Notes: a model not told the origin generated them from the letters alone. A stretch of DNA of 64,000 nt from UMGS1696 sp963643035 (GCA_963643035.1 CAVIKO010000003.1:24948-88947); one strand, 5' to 3'. Counted from the first letter of the stretch, positions 42,254 to 52,487 are shown. A program made the numbers and translations.

Positions 42254-45200
42254 ATGTACGCAAAAGTTCCCACAAGCATGAATTTTGTGGACAGAGAACG
42301 CGAGACCCTGAAATTCTGGCAGGAAAATCATATTTTTGAAACACAGCTCAAGCTCCATGAGGAGCATCCCAATTATACCTTCTACGATGGCCCGCCGACC
42401 GCCAACGGAAAACCGCACATCGGACACGTATTGACCCGTGTCATCAAGGATATGATTCCGCGGTATCACTGGATGAAGGGTGCGAATGTGCCGCGGAAAG
42501 CCGGATGGGATACGCACGGTCTGCCGGTGGAGATTGAGGTCGAAAAGAAGCTCGGTCTGGATGGCAAGGATCAGATCGAGGAATACGGACTGGAGCCGTT
42601 CATCAACCAGTGCAAGGAATCTGTGTGGAAGTACAAGGGAATGTGGGAGGATTTCTCCGGCACTGTCGGCTTCTGGGCGGATATGGAGCATCCCTACGTC
42701 ACCTACGATAACAATTTCATCGAATCCGAGTGGTGGGCACTGAAGCAGATCTGGGAGAAGGGACTTCTCTATAAGGGCTTCAAGATCGTGCCGTATTGCC
42801 CGCGCTGCGGTACGCCGCTGTCCGCGCAGGAGGTTGCGCAGGGCTACAAAACCGTGAAAGAACGCTCTGCCATTGTCCGCTTCAAGGCAAAGGATGAGGA
42901 CGCATATTTCCTCGCCTGGACGACCACTCCTTGGACGCTGCCGTCAAACCTCGCACTCTGCGTGAATCCCGACGAGGAATACTGCAAGGTCGCTGCCGCA
43001 GACGGATACACGTATTATATGGCAAAGGCTCTGCTCGACACCGTGCTTGGCAAGTTGAAAACGGACGACGCGCCCGCCTATACGATCCTCGAAACGATGC
43101 CCGGCTCTGCCCTTGAATACCGCGAATACGAGCCGCTGTACGCCTGTGCCGGAGAAGCAGCCGCCCGTCAGAAGAAAAAAGCGCACTTTGTCACCTGCGA
43201 CCGCTATGTCACCATGAGCGATGGTACCGGTATCGTCCACATGGCACCTGCGTTTGGTGAGGACGATGCGCGGGTCTGCCGACGGTATGATCTGCCGTTT
43301 GTGCAGTTCGTGGACGGCAAGGGCAATCTGACAGCGGAAACGCCGTATGCCGGGATTTTCGTCAAAAAAGCGGATCCGCTGGTACTTGACGATCTCAAAA
43401 AGGAAGGCAAGCTCTTCGAAGCGCCGAAATTTGAGCATGAATATCCGCACTGCTGGCGTTGCGACACGCCGCTGATCTACTACGCCCGCGAATCGTGGTA
43501 CATCCGTATGACAGACGTACGCGATGAGCTGGTCGCCAACAACAATACCGTCAACTGGATCCCGGAATCGATCGGTAAGGGACGCTTTGGGGATTGGCTT
43601 GAAAATGTGCAGGATTGGGCGATCTCCCGAAACCGTTATTGGGGTACGCCGCTCAACATCTGGGAATGCGCTTGCGGCTGCCGTCACTCTATCGGTTCCA
43701 TCGCGGAACTGAAAGAAATGTCCGACAACTGTCCGGAAAATATTGAACTGCACCGTCCCTACATCGATGCGGTGACGATCCGCTGCCCGGAATGTGGCGG
43801 TGAGATGCACCGGGTACCGGAGGTCATCGACTGTTGGTTCGACTCCGGCTCCATGCCGTTCGCACAACATCATTATCCGTTTGAAAACGAGGACAAGTTC
43901 CACGCGCAGTTCCCGGCGGACTTCATTTCCGAGGCTGTGGATCAGACACGCGGTTGGTTCTACTCCCTTATGGCGATCTCAACGCTCCTCTTCCACTGCG
44001 CACCGTACAAGAATGTCATCGTTCTCGGCCATGTACAGGATGAAAACGGACAGAAAATGTCGAAATCCAAGGGGAACGCCGTCGATCCGTTTGATGCGCT
44101 GAATACCTATGGCGCCGACGCGATCCGCTGGTACTTCTATACCAATTCCGCACCGTGGCTTCCGTCCCGCTTCAGCGGAAAAGCCGTGCTGGAGGGACAG
44201 CGCAAATTCCTCGGCACTCTCTACAATACCTACGCGTTTTACGTTCTCTACGCCGAGATCGACCAGTTTGATCCGACGCAGTATTCCCTGAACGACTGCT
44301 CTCTGACCGTTATGGATCGGTACATCCTCTCTGTTCTGAACAGCACCGTGGGAGAAGTGGATCGCAGACTGAACGCATATCAGATTCCGGAAGCCGCACG
44401 TGCATTGTCCTCCTGTGTGGACGAACTGTCGAACTGGTATGTGCGCCGCTGCCGGGAACGTTACTGGGTACAGGGAATGCCGGAGGACAAGATCGCTGCG
44501 TACATGACTCTGTATACTGCGCTCGTCACCATCGCAAAGACGGCGGCGCCGATGATTCCGTTCATGGCGGACGAAATCTACCGCAACCTCGTCTGCTCCG
44601 TGGACAAGTCCGCGCCGATTTCCGTCCATCTCTGTGATTTTCCGACCGTGGACGAGGGCCGGATCGATCCCGCGCTGGAGGAGAACATGCAGTTTGTAGT
44701 CGATGTGGTCGTGATGGGGCGCGCTGCACGGAATGGTGCCAACCGCAAGACCCGTCAGCCGCTTGCCGCTCTGTATATCAAGGCGGACCGGGCCGTGGAT
44801 CCGTTCTTCTGTGCTATCATCGCGGAGGAGCTGAACGTGAAGAAGGTGGAGTTTGTGGAAGATGTGTCCGCTTTCTCCTCGTATTCCTTCAAGCCGCAGC
44901 TGCGCACGATCGGTCCGAAGTATGGTAAGCTTCTCGGACAGATTCGCGCTGCACTGTCCGATCCCGCGTTGGACGGCAATCGCGCAATGGCGGAATTAAA
45001 TGAAACGGGCGCACTCCATTTCACGTTTGGAGATACGGCAGTCGAGCTGACGAAGGACGATCTGCTCATCGACGTACAACAAAGGCCGGGGTATTACTCC
45101 ATGGCGGAGGGCGGCATTACCATCGCGCTCGATACCAATTTGACCGACGAGCTGATCCGCGAGGGCTACATCCGCGAGGTCACCTCCAAAATCCAGACGA

Positions 45201-45418
45201 TGCGCAAGGAAGCCGGATTTGTCGTCACCGACCATATCTACGTATATGTGACGGGTGCGGCGACGGTGTGCGATCTGCTGGAGAACGATTCCGCGGAGGT
45301 TTGCACCGCTGTTCTTGCCGATTCGATCCACCTCACTCCCGCAGCGGAGGGCGTGGGATACACAAAGGAATGGGATATTAACGGCGAAAACGTAGTCATC
45401 ACCGTTGTGAAGGCTTAA
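42254..45418 (+). CDS. ileS: Isoleucyl-tRNA synthetase, type-2-like
   Basis: A 1,054-residue class-I synthetase charging tRNA-Ile. The HIGH motif is in YDGPPTANGKPHIGHVLTR and the KMSKS motif in ENGQKMSKSKGNAVDP. The editing domain and C-terminal tRNA-binding region are complete. The YDGPPTANGKPHIGH form and the long C-terminus resemble the eukaryote-like type-2 IleRS, a group often resistant to mupirocin; this subtype call is by eye. The ATG at 42254 has AGGAGGG eight bases upstream. An in-frame reading extending to 41993 runs through the T-box and is not real. Confidence 0.95.
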   Translation: MYAKVPTSMNFVDRERETLKFWQENHIFETQLKLHEEHPNYTFYDGPPTANGKPHIGHVLTRVIKDMIPRYHWMKGANVPRKAGWDTHGLPVEIEVEKKLGLDGKDQIEEYGLEPFINQCKESVWKYKGMWEDFSGTVGFWADMEHPYVTYDNNFIESEWWALKQIWEKGLLYKGFKIVPYCPRCGTPLSAQEVAQGYKTVKERSAIVRFKAKDEDAYFLAWTTTPWTLPSNLALCVNPDEEYCKVAAADGYTYYMAKALLDTVLGKLKTDDAPAYTILETMPGSALEYREYEPLYACAGEAAARQKKKAHFVTCDRYVTMSDGTGIVHMAPAFGEDDARVCRRYDLPFVQFVDGKGNLTAETPYAGIFVKKADPLVLDDLKKEGKLFEAPKFEHEYPHCWRCDTPLIYYARESWYIRMTDVRDELVANNNTVNWIPESIGKGRFGDWLENVQDWAISRNRYWGTPLNIWECACGCRHSIGSIAELKEMSDNCPENIELHRPYIDAVTIRCPECGGEMHRVPEVIDCWFDSGSMPFAQHHYPFENEDKFHAQFPADFISEAVDQTRGWFYSLMAISTLLFHCAPYKNVIVLGHVQDENGQKMSKSKGNAVDPFDALNTYGADAIRWYFYTNSAPWLPSRFSGKAVLEGQRKFLGTLYNTYAFYVLYAEIDQFDPTQYSLNDCSLTVMDRYILSVLNSTVGEVDRRLNAYQIPEAARALSSCVDELSNWYVRRCRERYWVQGMPEDKIAAYMTLYTALVTIAKTAAPMIPFMADEIYRNLVCSVDKSAPISVHLCDFPTVDEGRIDPALEENMQFVVDVVVMGRAARNGANRKTRQPLAALYIKADRAVDPFFCAIIAEELNVKKVEFVEDVSAFSSYSFKPQLRTIGPKYGKLLGQIRAALSDPALDGNRAMAELNETGALHFTFGDTAVELTKDDLLIDVQQRPGYYSMAEGGITIALDTNLTDELIREGYIREVTSKIQTMRKEAGFVVTDHIYVYVTGAATVCDLLENDSAEVCTAVLADSIHLTPAAEGVGYTKEWDINGENVVITVVKA

Positions 45419-45471
45419 AATGAGGAAAGCTGCTCCGTGACGAGGCGTATCCTTGCATATAATCCGTATGA

Positions 45472-45507
45472 CGCGGCAGAGCTTGACGTTGGTCAGGCTC
45501 TGCCGCG
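45472..45507 (+). terminator. Hairpin after ileS
   Basis: CGCGGCAGAGC and GCTCTGCCGCG are perfect 11-base arms around a 14-base loop, 54 bases after the stop. The T-run is missing, so termination may be inefficient. The remaining intergenic sequence to 45675 shows nothing else clear. Confidence 0.5.
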
Positions 45508-45675
45508 CTTATGTTGCGGGATACACCGAAAATCAGAGATTTCTTTGCGAGGATTTTCAGAGATACGGTCTGTTGTTTCCGACAGGGGAACAAAATCGAC
45601 AACCTACTCTAACAAACCCTGTGTGTTGGGAAAACAAGTTGGTGAATCTGCCGAGAAAAAAAAGAGGAAAACCTA

Positions 45676-45704
45676 TTGATTTGACTGCTTTTTTTTGTTA
45701 TAAT
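45676..45704 (+). promoter_or_regulatory. Promoter of the HPr gene
   Basis: TTGATT (45676-45681), 17 bases, TATAAT (45699-45704). The leader to the start codon is about 170 bases and contains a possible CCCGAC/GTCGGG pairing. Confidence 0.6.
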
Positions 45705-45879
45705 ATAGCTGTAGTTATAGAGGTAGACTCTATCAAGACGGCATCGTAGCAATCTGCGCGGGACGAAGAAAACGCCCCGACGCGACAGAATTGCTTTTTC
45801 TGATTTGCCGGTTTTTCCCTGTCGGGAAGTGTGGATAGCACTGGCGGACAGTATCATATCATTAGTGGGAGCGTATCGT

Positions 45880-46143
45880 ATGATTTCTCGTGATGTAACC
45901 ATAAAAAATAATGTAGGTCTCCATGCCAGACCGGCTACGTTCTTCATTCAAAAGGCAAATTCTTATAAGAGTTCCATTTGGGTGGAAAAGGACGATCGCA
46001 GAGTCAATGCAAAGAGTTTGTTGGGCGTATTGTCTCTCGGCATTGTAAAAGGGATGACCATTACTCTGATTGCGGACGGCACCGATGAAACGGAAGCACT
46101 GGACGGTCTGTGTGCCCTGATCGATACCGGATTTGCCGAATAA
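45880..46143 (+). CDS. HPr-family phosphocarrier protein
   Basis: An 87-residue HPr-like protein. NNVGLHARPATFFIQKAN holds the phosphorylatable His at the usual position 15-16. NAKSLLGVLSLGI holds the regulatory Ser (position 46-type) used by HPr kinase in Firmicutes. So it is likely a true PTS phosphocarrier and carbon-catabolite signal rather than Crh, which lacks the His. No PTS enzyme genes adjoin. The ATG at 45880 follows GGGAG; an upstream in-frame start at 45805 has no support. Confidence 0.88.
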   Translation: MISRDVTIKNNVGLHARPATFFIQKANSYKSSIWVEKDDRRVNAKSLLGVLSLGIVKGMTITLIADGTDETEALDGLCALIDTGFAE

Positions 46144-46312
46144 ACGCAAAACGACGCCGCAGGTTCTTCTTGGGGCAGAGCGGCTACAATCCAATATGGA
46201 TAACAGTGAGCGATGGTGACAATAGGCTGCCCTCGCTCAATTTGTTATGGCGAAAAAACGCGAATCCTGTTGGTTGCGACTGGATTTTGTTGGGGAGCGA
46301 GGCGGTGCTGTG

Positions 46313-48241
46313 ATGCGGGACGGCGAAAAAAAACGTTCGACAAAGGAAACGGAGGCGTATCTGCGGGAAAAATCGATGGCGCTGCCGCGTACCCCAGGTG
46401 TCTACATTATGGAAAACGACGCGGGTAAGGTCATCTACGTCGGCAAATCCCGCTCCCTGCGAGATCGGGTGTCCCAGTATTTTCACGGTACACATGACGA
46501 AAAGACGACCCGCATGGCGTCGAACGTATACGACTTCCGTTTTGTTACCTGTGATACGGAGATGGAAGCGTTGGCACTGGAAAACAGCCTCATCAAGCAG
46601 TATACGCCGAAATACAACATCAAGCTGAAGGATGCAAAATCCTATCCCTACATCCGTTTGAACGCGCGCGCAGCTTATCCGAGAATCACCATGACGCGGA
46701 AACGGATCCCGGACGGCAGTCTCTATTTCGGACCATATTCGTCCACACAGACCGTTTACAGCGTGATCGGATCGTTGGAAAGAACTCTTGGCATTCCATC
46801 CTGTAAACGGAAATTTCCGGAGGATATCGGTAAGGGCAGACCGTGCGTCTATTATCAGATTGGCCGCTGCGTCGGGCTGTGTACCGGCGAGGTGACAGAG
46901 GCGGAATATCGGGAGCGGATCGATCGTGCAGCGGAGATTCTGCGCGGCGGCACCCGTGAGACGATTGAAAAGCTGTCTGCCAAAATGCTGACCTGTGCAG
47001 ACAACCTCCAGTTTGAGGAAGCAGCGCGGTGCCGGGATACGATCGAAGCCTTACGGAAGCTCAGTGAACGACAAAAGGCGGTCGGTTCGCCGGACGTGGA
47101 ATGCGACGTGATTGGACTGTACATGAAGTCCTACGGAGGGGAGATTGCGTTCCGCGACTGTCTTTCCGTATTCTATATCCGCAGCGGCTATATCGCGGAC
47201 AGTGAACATGTGCTGTTCGACAACGACGCGCTGCTGGGAGAGGATGACGCGGATATGGCGGATACCGGAGATTCTCCTATGACGGCGTATCTCGCGAGTC
47301 TGTACCAGAGCAGGGAATATATCCCCAGCGAGATTTTACTCTCCTTTGCACTGCCGGAGCATGATCTTGCGCTGCTTGCCGCCTATATCACCGATCGCGC
47401 AGGGCATAAGGTGCAGATTCACACGCCAAAGCGCGGTTCCTCCCGTTATCTCTGCGATATGGCGGTGAAGGATGCGCGCACCCATTCGGAAAACGCCCGC
47501 AAGCGACAGAACGATACAGAGGAAACCCTTGTCCATCTGGCATCCATGCTCGGGCTGGAGGTGCTGCCGGAGCGGATCGAGGCGTATGATATCTCCAATC
47601 TCGGCGATGAGCATATCACGGCAGGCATGATCACGATTGTGAACGGTAAATTTGATAAGAGCGGGTACCGGACGTTCAGAATGCGTGGGCAGAACGGTGC
47701 AGACGATTATGCCGCTATGCGCGAGACGTTATCCCGCCGGTTTGCCCATATGACCGATGGCGCGGACGAGAGCCGGAACGAGGCACTGGAGAAGGTTCCG
47801 GATCTTCTCCTGCTCGATGGCGGCGAGGCACATGTACACACGGTACGTGCGGTTATGGCGGAGATGGATGTGGATATACCTGTGTTCGGTATGGTCAAGG
47901 ACGAGTTTCATAAAACGCGTACCCTGACCGATGGTGAAAACGAAATCCAGATCTCCCGTCAGATGGACGTGTTTCGATTCATTTACGGAATTCAGGAGGA
48001 GGTTCACCGGTATACAGTTGGCAGGATGATGCAGGCAAAACGCAAAACGCTTAAAACATCCACGCTGGAGGAAATCCCCGGCATCGGTCCCGCCAAGGCA
48101 AAAGCACTGTTGTCCGGTATGGGCAGTCTTGCCGCGGTGAAAAAAGCCGAGGTCGCGCCTCTTTGCGAAATTCCAGGGATCAGCCAGTCCGATGCGGAAC
48201 GGATTTACGCGTATTTCCGCACGAATCAGAATCAATCATAA
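46313..48241 (+). CDS. uvrC: UvrABC system protein C
   Basis: A 642-residue excision-repair nuclease subunit making both incisions around a lesion. The GIY-YIG domain starts LPRTPGVYIMENDAGKVIYV, then GKSRSLRDRVSQYF. The UVR domain is around DNLQFEEAARCRDTIEAL. The C-terminal RNase-H-like nuclease contains EAYDISNLGDEHI and PDLLLLDGG. A final helix-hairpin-helix pair is EEIPGIGPAKAKALL and CEIPGISQSDAERI. The ATG at 46313 (GAGG about ten bases upstream) is preferred over 46247, which has no ribosome binding site; the call is moderate. Confidence 0.95.
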   Translation: MRDGEKKRSTKETEAYLREKSMALPRTPGVYIMENDAGKVIYVGKSRSLRDRVSQYFHGTHDEKTTRMASNVYDFRFVTCDTEMEALALENSLIKQYTPKYNIKLKDAKSYPYIRLNARAAYPRITMTRKRIPDGSLYFGPYSSTQTVYSVIGSLERTLGIPSCKRKFPEDIGKGRPCVYYQIGRCVGLCTGEVTEAEYRERIDRAAEILRGGTRETIEKLSAKMLTCADNLQFEEAARCRDTIEALRKLSERQKAVGSPDVECDVIGLYMKSYGGEIAFRDCLSVFYIRSGYIADSEHVLFDNDALLGEDDADMADTGDSPMTAYLASLYQSREYIPSEILLSFALPEHDLALLAAYITDRAGHKVQIHTPKRGSSRYLCDMAVKDARTHSENARKRQNDTEETLVHLASMLGLEVLPERIEAYDISNLGDEHITAGMITIVNGKFDKSGYRTFRMRGQNGADDYAAMRETLSRRFAHMTDGADESRNEALEKVPDLLLLDGGEAHVHTVRAVMAEMDVDIPVFGMVKDEFHKTRTLTDGENEIQISRQMDVFRFIYGIQEEVHRYTVGRMMQAKRKTLKTSTLEEIPGIGPAKAKALLSGMGSLAAVKKAEVAPLCEIPGISQSDAERIYAYFRTNQNQS

Positions 48242-48295
48242 CGGCAACCGCCTGAGCTGCCGCGGATGCCATATCATATAGGAAAGGAATCGCCT

Positions 48296-48928
48296 ATGCG
48301 TATCATTACAGGAAGCGCGCGCGGGACAAAGCTCGCCACATTGGAGGGAGATGCCACCCGACCGACTACGGATAAAGTCAAGGAAGCCCTGTTTTCCATG
48401 ATCCAGTTCGATATTGAGGGAAGAGCAGTACTCGATCTGTTTGCAGGCAGCGGGCAGCTTGGATTGGAGGCGCTGTCTCGCGGAGCCGCACGCGCCACCT
48501 TCATCGACGAATCGCGCGCCGCCGTGGATGTGATCATCGACAATGCGAAAAAAACCCACCTGTTTGACCGGTGTCGTGTGTCCGTATCCGGTGCTGTACC
48601 GTTTCTGAAAAGCACCGCCGGACGGGAGGCTTACGATATCGTGTTCCTTGATCCGCCGTATGCCTCCGGTCTGATGAAGGATGCTTTGGCTCTCCTGCCC
48701 TCCATTCTCGCACCGGGTGCATCCATTATCTGCGAATGCGATACCGAGATGATTAGCCGCCGTCTGTCCGTGCGTAAGGATGAGGATGCGAACGCCGAAC
48801 GGGTGTTGCACGAGATCTTTGGCGGAGATGCGGAACTGATGGCACAGTACATGCTTCGGCGCAGCACCGTATATGGCAGAACCAGGATCGCGCTTTTGTC
48901 TCTCGCCGGATCGGAGAACGCGGAATGA
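48296..48928 (+). CDS. rsmD: 16S rRNA (guanine966-N2)-methyltransferase RsmD
   Basis: A 210-residue SAM-dependent methyltransferase for G966 of 16S rRNA. Signatures are the start MRIITGSARGTKL, RPTTDKVKEALFSMI, the SAM-binding LDLFAGSGQLGLEALSRGA and the catalytic motif FLDPPY. AAAGGA lies before the ATG at 48296. It overlaps coaD by four bases (ATGA), the usual rsmD-coaD pairing in Firmicutes. Confidence 0.95.
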   Translation: MRIITGSARGTKLATLEGDATRPTTDKVKEALFSMIQFDIEGRAVLDLFAGSGQLGLEALSRGAARATFIDESRAAVDVIIDNAKKTHLFDRCRVSVSGAVPFLKSTAGREAYDIVFLDPPYASGLMKDALALLPSILAPGASIICECDTEMISRRLSVRKDEDANAERVLHEIFGGDAELMAQYMLRRSTVYGRTRIALLSLAGSENAE

Positions 48929-49410
48929 AAATCGCAATTGTCAGCGGCAGCTTTGATCCAATCACGGCGGGACATATGGAGCTTATTCGCACCGCTGCCG
49001 GTATCTTTGACGAGGTACACGTTGTGATTGTAGCAAATGGGGAAAAATCGCACGGCATGTTTTCACCGGTGGACAGGCTGCGGATTGCCGAGCGTGCCGT
49101 ACAGCCCTATAAAAATGTACGCGCCGCGGTACACAGTGGGCTTTTGTCCGACTACTGTGCCTCCATTGGCGCGAAATACCTCGTCCGCGGAGTGCGCAGC
49201 GGGACGGATTTCGCGTATGAATACGATCTCGCGGCAATCATGCGTCGGTTTGATCCGGAGCTTACAACGATTTTTCTGCCTGCGCCGCCGGAAAAAGCCT
49301 GCATCAGCTCTACGTACGTCAGAGAGCTTTTGAAATATGGCTGTCCTCTTGACGGCGCGGTGCCGGATGGCTGTGCGTCGCTCGTTCGGGAACTGTACGG
49401 CGCACGCTGA
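48925..49410 (+). CDS. coaD: Phosphopantetheine adenylyltransferase
   Basis: A 161-residue enzyme converting 4'-phosphopantetheine and ATP to dephospho-CoA. The nucleotidyltransferase motif is GSFDPITAGHMEL (TxGH at residues 14-17). Further motifs are RGVRSGTDFAYEYDLAAIMR and ISSTYVREL. It has the normal length and is translationally coupled to rsmD by an ATGA overlap. coaBC, the preceding pathway step often found near rpoZ, is not in the window. Confidence 0.96.
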   Translation: MKIAIVSGSFDPITAGHMELIRTAAGIFDEVHVVIVANGEKSHGMFSPVDRLRIAERAVQPYKNVRAAVHSGLLSDYCASIGAKYLVRGVRSGTDFAYEYDLAAIMRRFDPELTTIFLPAPPEKACISSTYVRELLKYGCPLDGAVPDGCASLVRELYGAR

Positions 49411-49427
49411 ACGGTTTTTGAAAAAGA

Positions 49428-49458
49428 AACCTCCGTGTACTTTCGCGGAGGCTTTTTC
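49428..49458 (+). terminator. Rho-independent terminator after coaD
   Basis: AACCTCCG and CGGAGG pair around a loop of about ten bases and are followed by CTTTTTC, 17 bases after the stop. Confidence 0.8.
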
Positions 49459-49589
49459 ATTGGTGCGTCGTTGTGCAAAACGTACGAACTTTTTTCGGCG
49501 TACCGTGTGAGAACGCGCGGAATCGGTAATCCTTTCCCTGTACCCTGCGCCAAAAACCGAATTTTACACAAAGAATTTACGCTTTTCTG

Positions 49590-49618
49590 TTGCATCTGCT
49601 CCTCGAATACGGTATAAT
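49590..49618 (+). promoter_or_regulatory. Promoter of the envelope-glycan operon
   Basis: TTGCAT (49590-49595), 17 bases, TATAAT (49613-49618). About 180 bases of untranslated leader follow before the TTG start at 49800; no further structure is evident in it. Confidence 0.65.
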
Positions 49619-49799
49619 AGCAACAACTGTACATGAAATCGGGATCTGCACCCGGACTTTCTCTGTTTTTTGACAACTCATATCTCTCTGTATCCACGGT
49701 GGCGACGTAACGATGTGAAAATACATGGACGGCCGCGCCTTCCCTAGATGGTCATTTGTGCGCAAACGCCCCTAGCCGTGGATGGAAAGGAGATCTCTC

Positions 49800-51848
49800 T
49801 TGAAAAAATCCGTACGGGACTTTTTTCTGTCCTTGTTTCGCGGCAGTCTGATCCTCACCGCGCTCGATCATCTGTCCCATACTATCTACCGCTCTTTTGC
49901 AAACGGCTTTTTCGGATGGCTTTTCACCGGATATCCGACAAATGCGACTTCCGCGTTTGGAGAGTGGTGCAGCAAAAATCCAATCGGTCGGCTTTTTGCC
50001 GCGTTCCGCCGTGCTTTCAACCGTTCTGTAGAGGAAAGTTTATGCGTCCTTCTTATGGAAGGAATCATGCGGCGGTTTCTCCGATGCCGGGTTCGCGTGT
50101 TCGGCGTGTTCACTGTTTCCTTCGGCGCGTATACGGCCTGTGCGTCCCTTGTCCGGATTCTTCTGCGTGACGGCGTGGTATCCTTATCCGATTCGCCTGA
50201 ACTGTATTTCGCGCTCTTCGTCGTGATCGTGTCGATTCCGCTGCTCATCTCCAAGGTGACGCTTTCCGATGCGCTTTGTGCTTCGTATGTGGGACGCGCC
50301 CTCATTTCTGTCCTCGGCTATCGCCCGGAACAGGTGATGCTTGCTGGAGAGGGCTTGGTGGTCGGTCGTCTAAATGTGGCGTTTGTGTGCGGTCTGGTGT
50401 TGGGAATTCTCACCTATTCGCTCTCCCCGGTGCTGATACTGGCAGGATTATGCGCCGCACTTTTGGCGTATTTCATCCTCTGCAAACCGGAGATCGGTGT
50501 GATGGCACTCTGTTTTACTATGCCGTTTCTGCCGACGATGCTCCTTGCCGCTCTTGTAATCTACGTATTCCTCTGTTGTATGCTGAAGGTGATCCGCGGC
50601 AAACGGGTGATCCGTGTGGAAGCCGTAGATGTGATGGTCGCCGCCTTTGCCGTGGTTCTTTTCTTTGGCGGCGTGGTATCGTTCTCCACTGCGTCACGTA
50701 AGCCCGCGCTTCTCTTTGTCTGTCTTCTTGCCGCATATTTTGAAGCGGTATGGCTGCTGCGGGAGAGAGAATGGGTGGTGAGGTGCAGTGTTGCGTCTGT
50801 GCTCTCGGCAACGCTTGTATCGTTGTACGGCGTGTACCAATATGTGACCGGTTCCTCTGTGATGGCGGAGGCGTGGGTGGACTCCGAAATGTTCACCTCC
50901 ATCAGCGGACGTGCAGTATCGACACTCGAAAATCCGAATATGCTCGGCGAATATCTCATTCTCCTGATTCCGTTGGCGGTCGGTATGTTTGTCGGCTACG
51001 GAGAGGGGATGCGGCGGATTCCGGCACTCTTTTGCCTCGGCTGTATGGGCGTATGCCTGCTTATGACGTGGAGCCGCGGGGCATGGCTCGGATTGATTGG
51101 CGCTGCGCTGCTCTTTCTCTTCATCTGGCATCGGCGCGCGGTATGGATCATTTTCGCGGGAATCGCGTCCATTCCGCTCCTGCCGTATATTTTGCCTGCG
51201 TCCATTATCGGAAGATTTACAAGTATTGGGAACCTAGGCGATTCCTCAACGTCTTACCGTATGTACATCTGGCGCGCGTCGTGTGAGATGATCCGCGACT
51301 ACGGTTGGACAGGCATCGGCATTGGCGAGGGCGCGTGGGGGAAGGTTTATCCCATGTATGCGTACCTCGGCGTGGAGACAGCTCCGCACTCGCACAATCT
51401 CTTTATGCAAATCTGGATTGAAACCGGGATCGGCGGACTGTTTATTTTCGTCGCCGTGCTGTTTTTGCTCCTCCAGTCTGTGTTTACGCTCTATTGGAGA
51501 CTGTATACGGCGCGGGAGGTGAACTGCCCCAGTACCATGCACGATGCCGCCGGTGATTCCACAGCGGAACGGAATTTGCAGGACGCGCGTAATCGGAGCC
51601 AGATCCGTATCTTTACAACGTCCCTTGTGTGCGGGATTTTTGCCGTGCTTGTGCAGGGAATGACGGATTACGCCTGGTACAATTACCGTGTCTATCTCAT
51701 GTTCTGGCTCATCGTCGGTCTGACGTCTGCGTCAGTGCGGAGTGCAGACAACTACATGAACAATACCGTAACAGAGGAGCCGGACAGCGCGTCCCTCGAT
51801 CTGCCGTGCCGGAAAAAAGGTATGGTTCGCCGAACATCCGCAAGGTAA
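49800..51848 (+). CDS. O-antigen ligase-like polysaccharide polymerase/ligase
   Basis: A 682-residue membrane protein with about 12 hydrophobic segments and a Wzy_C-type loop. CLLMTWSRGAWLGLIGAALL marks the conserved Arg region. APHSHNLFMQIWIETGIGGL carries the conserved His of O-antigen ligases and polymerases. It probably polymerises or transfers lipid-linked glycan at the outer face of the membrane. The start is a TTG at 49800, with AAAGGAGA seven bases upstream; the ATG at 49782 overlaps that ribosome binding site and is rejected. It heads the operon ending at 55358. Confidence 0.82.
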   Translation: MKKSVRDFFLSLFRGSLILTALDHLSHTIYRSFANGFFGWLFTGYPTNATSAFGEWCSKNPIGRLFAAFRRAFNRSVEESLCVLLMEGIMRRFLRCRVRVFGVFTVSFGAYTACASLVRILLRDGVVSLSDSPELYFALFVVIVSIPLLISKVTLSDALCASYVGRALISVLGYRPEQVMLAGEGLVVGRLNVAFVCGLVLGILTYSLSPVLILAGLCAALLAYFILCKPEIGVMALCFTMPFLPTMLLAALVIYVFLCCMLKVIRGKRVIRVEAVDVMVAAFAVVLFFGGVVSFSTASRKPALLFVCLLAAYFEAVWLLREREWVVRCSVASVLSATLVSLYGVYQYVTGSSVMAEAWVDSEMFTSISGRAVSTLENPNMLGEYLILLIPLAVGMFVGYGEGMRRIPALFCLGCMGVCLLMTWSRGAWLGLIGAALLFLFIWHRRAVWIIFAGIASIPLLPYILPASIIGRFTSIGNLGDSSTSYRMYIWRASCEMIRDYGWTGIGIGEGAWGKVYPMYAYLGVETAPHSHNLFMQIWIETGIGGLFIFVAVLFLLLQSVFTLYWRLYTAREVNCPSTMHDAAGDSTAERNLQDARNRSQIRIFTTSLVCGIFAVLVQGMTDYAWYNYRVYLMFWLIVGLTSASVRSADNYMNNTVTEEPDSASLDLPCRKKGMVRRTSAR

Positions 51849-51911
51849 GCGCGGCTCGGTTGGACGGTCGGGACAAAAGTGGTGCCTGCAACGGAAAGGG
51901 GTAAGTCTCAT

Positions 51912-52487
51912 ATGGAAAAACGAAAGCTGCGTGTCAATGTGACGGATGTGCTGATTCTGCTTTTGATTGCGGCTGCGGTTGCCGTGGTTCTGTACATTTT
52001 TGTGTGGAGCGGCAGAAGCGGCGGCGTGGAAACGGATACGGTCACTTTGCGGTATGTGGTAGAGGTCGTGAATATGCCGGAAACCTTTGAGTCCTTCCTA
52101 CACAAGGGGGATCGGGTGGAGGATGCGGTGGCGAGAGGTTACCTGGGCAATGTGGTGAATCTCCGGTTCACGGAAATGCGCCGTCCCGAGTACGATTCTG
52201 TTACCGGGAAAGAGGTGTATCCGGCCGTGGATGGAAAGATCCGCGCACTCATTACGATCGAGGCGGATGTGACAAAAACGGATCGGAGTTATTCTGTCGG
52301 TGGTCAAGATATCTATGTCGGTGCGAAACTCAGCTTGATGATGCCGGAGGTCAGCACCTACGGATACTGCATTGAGCTGACCGAGGTGGGAGCGGATGAC
52401 GCCATTCTGTCGGTCGAGGATGAGAGCGACAGCGCGGCGGGAGTGGAATCCGACAGTGAATCCGATACGGCGGAGGCGGCGCAATGA
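51912..52487 (+). CDS. DUF4330-family membrane-anchored protein
   Basis: A 191-residue protein with an N-terminal transmembrane helix (VTDVLILLLIAAAVAVVLYI). An extracytoplasmic domain follows, with LRYVVEVVNMPETFESFLHK, GDRVEDAVARGYLGNV and an acidic Ser/Asp/Glu C-terminal tail. It looks like the DUF4330 family. The ATG at 51912 follows AAGGGG. The stop overlaps the next gene's ATG (ATGA). Function unknown; in this setting it may assist polymer export or attachment. Confidence 0.7.
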   Translation: MEKRKLRVNVTDVLILLLIAAAVAVVLYIFVWSGRSGGVETDTVTLRYVVEVVNMPETFESFLHKGDRVEDAVARGYLGNVVNLRFTEMRRPEYDSVTGKEVYPAVDGKIRALITIEADVTKTDRSYSVGGQDIYVGAKLSLMMPEVSTYGYCIELTEVGADDAILSVEDESDSAAGVESDSESDTAEAAQ

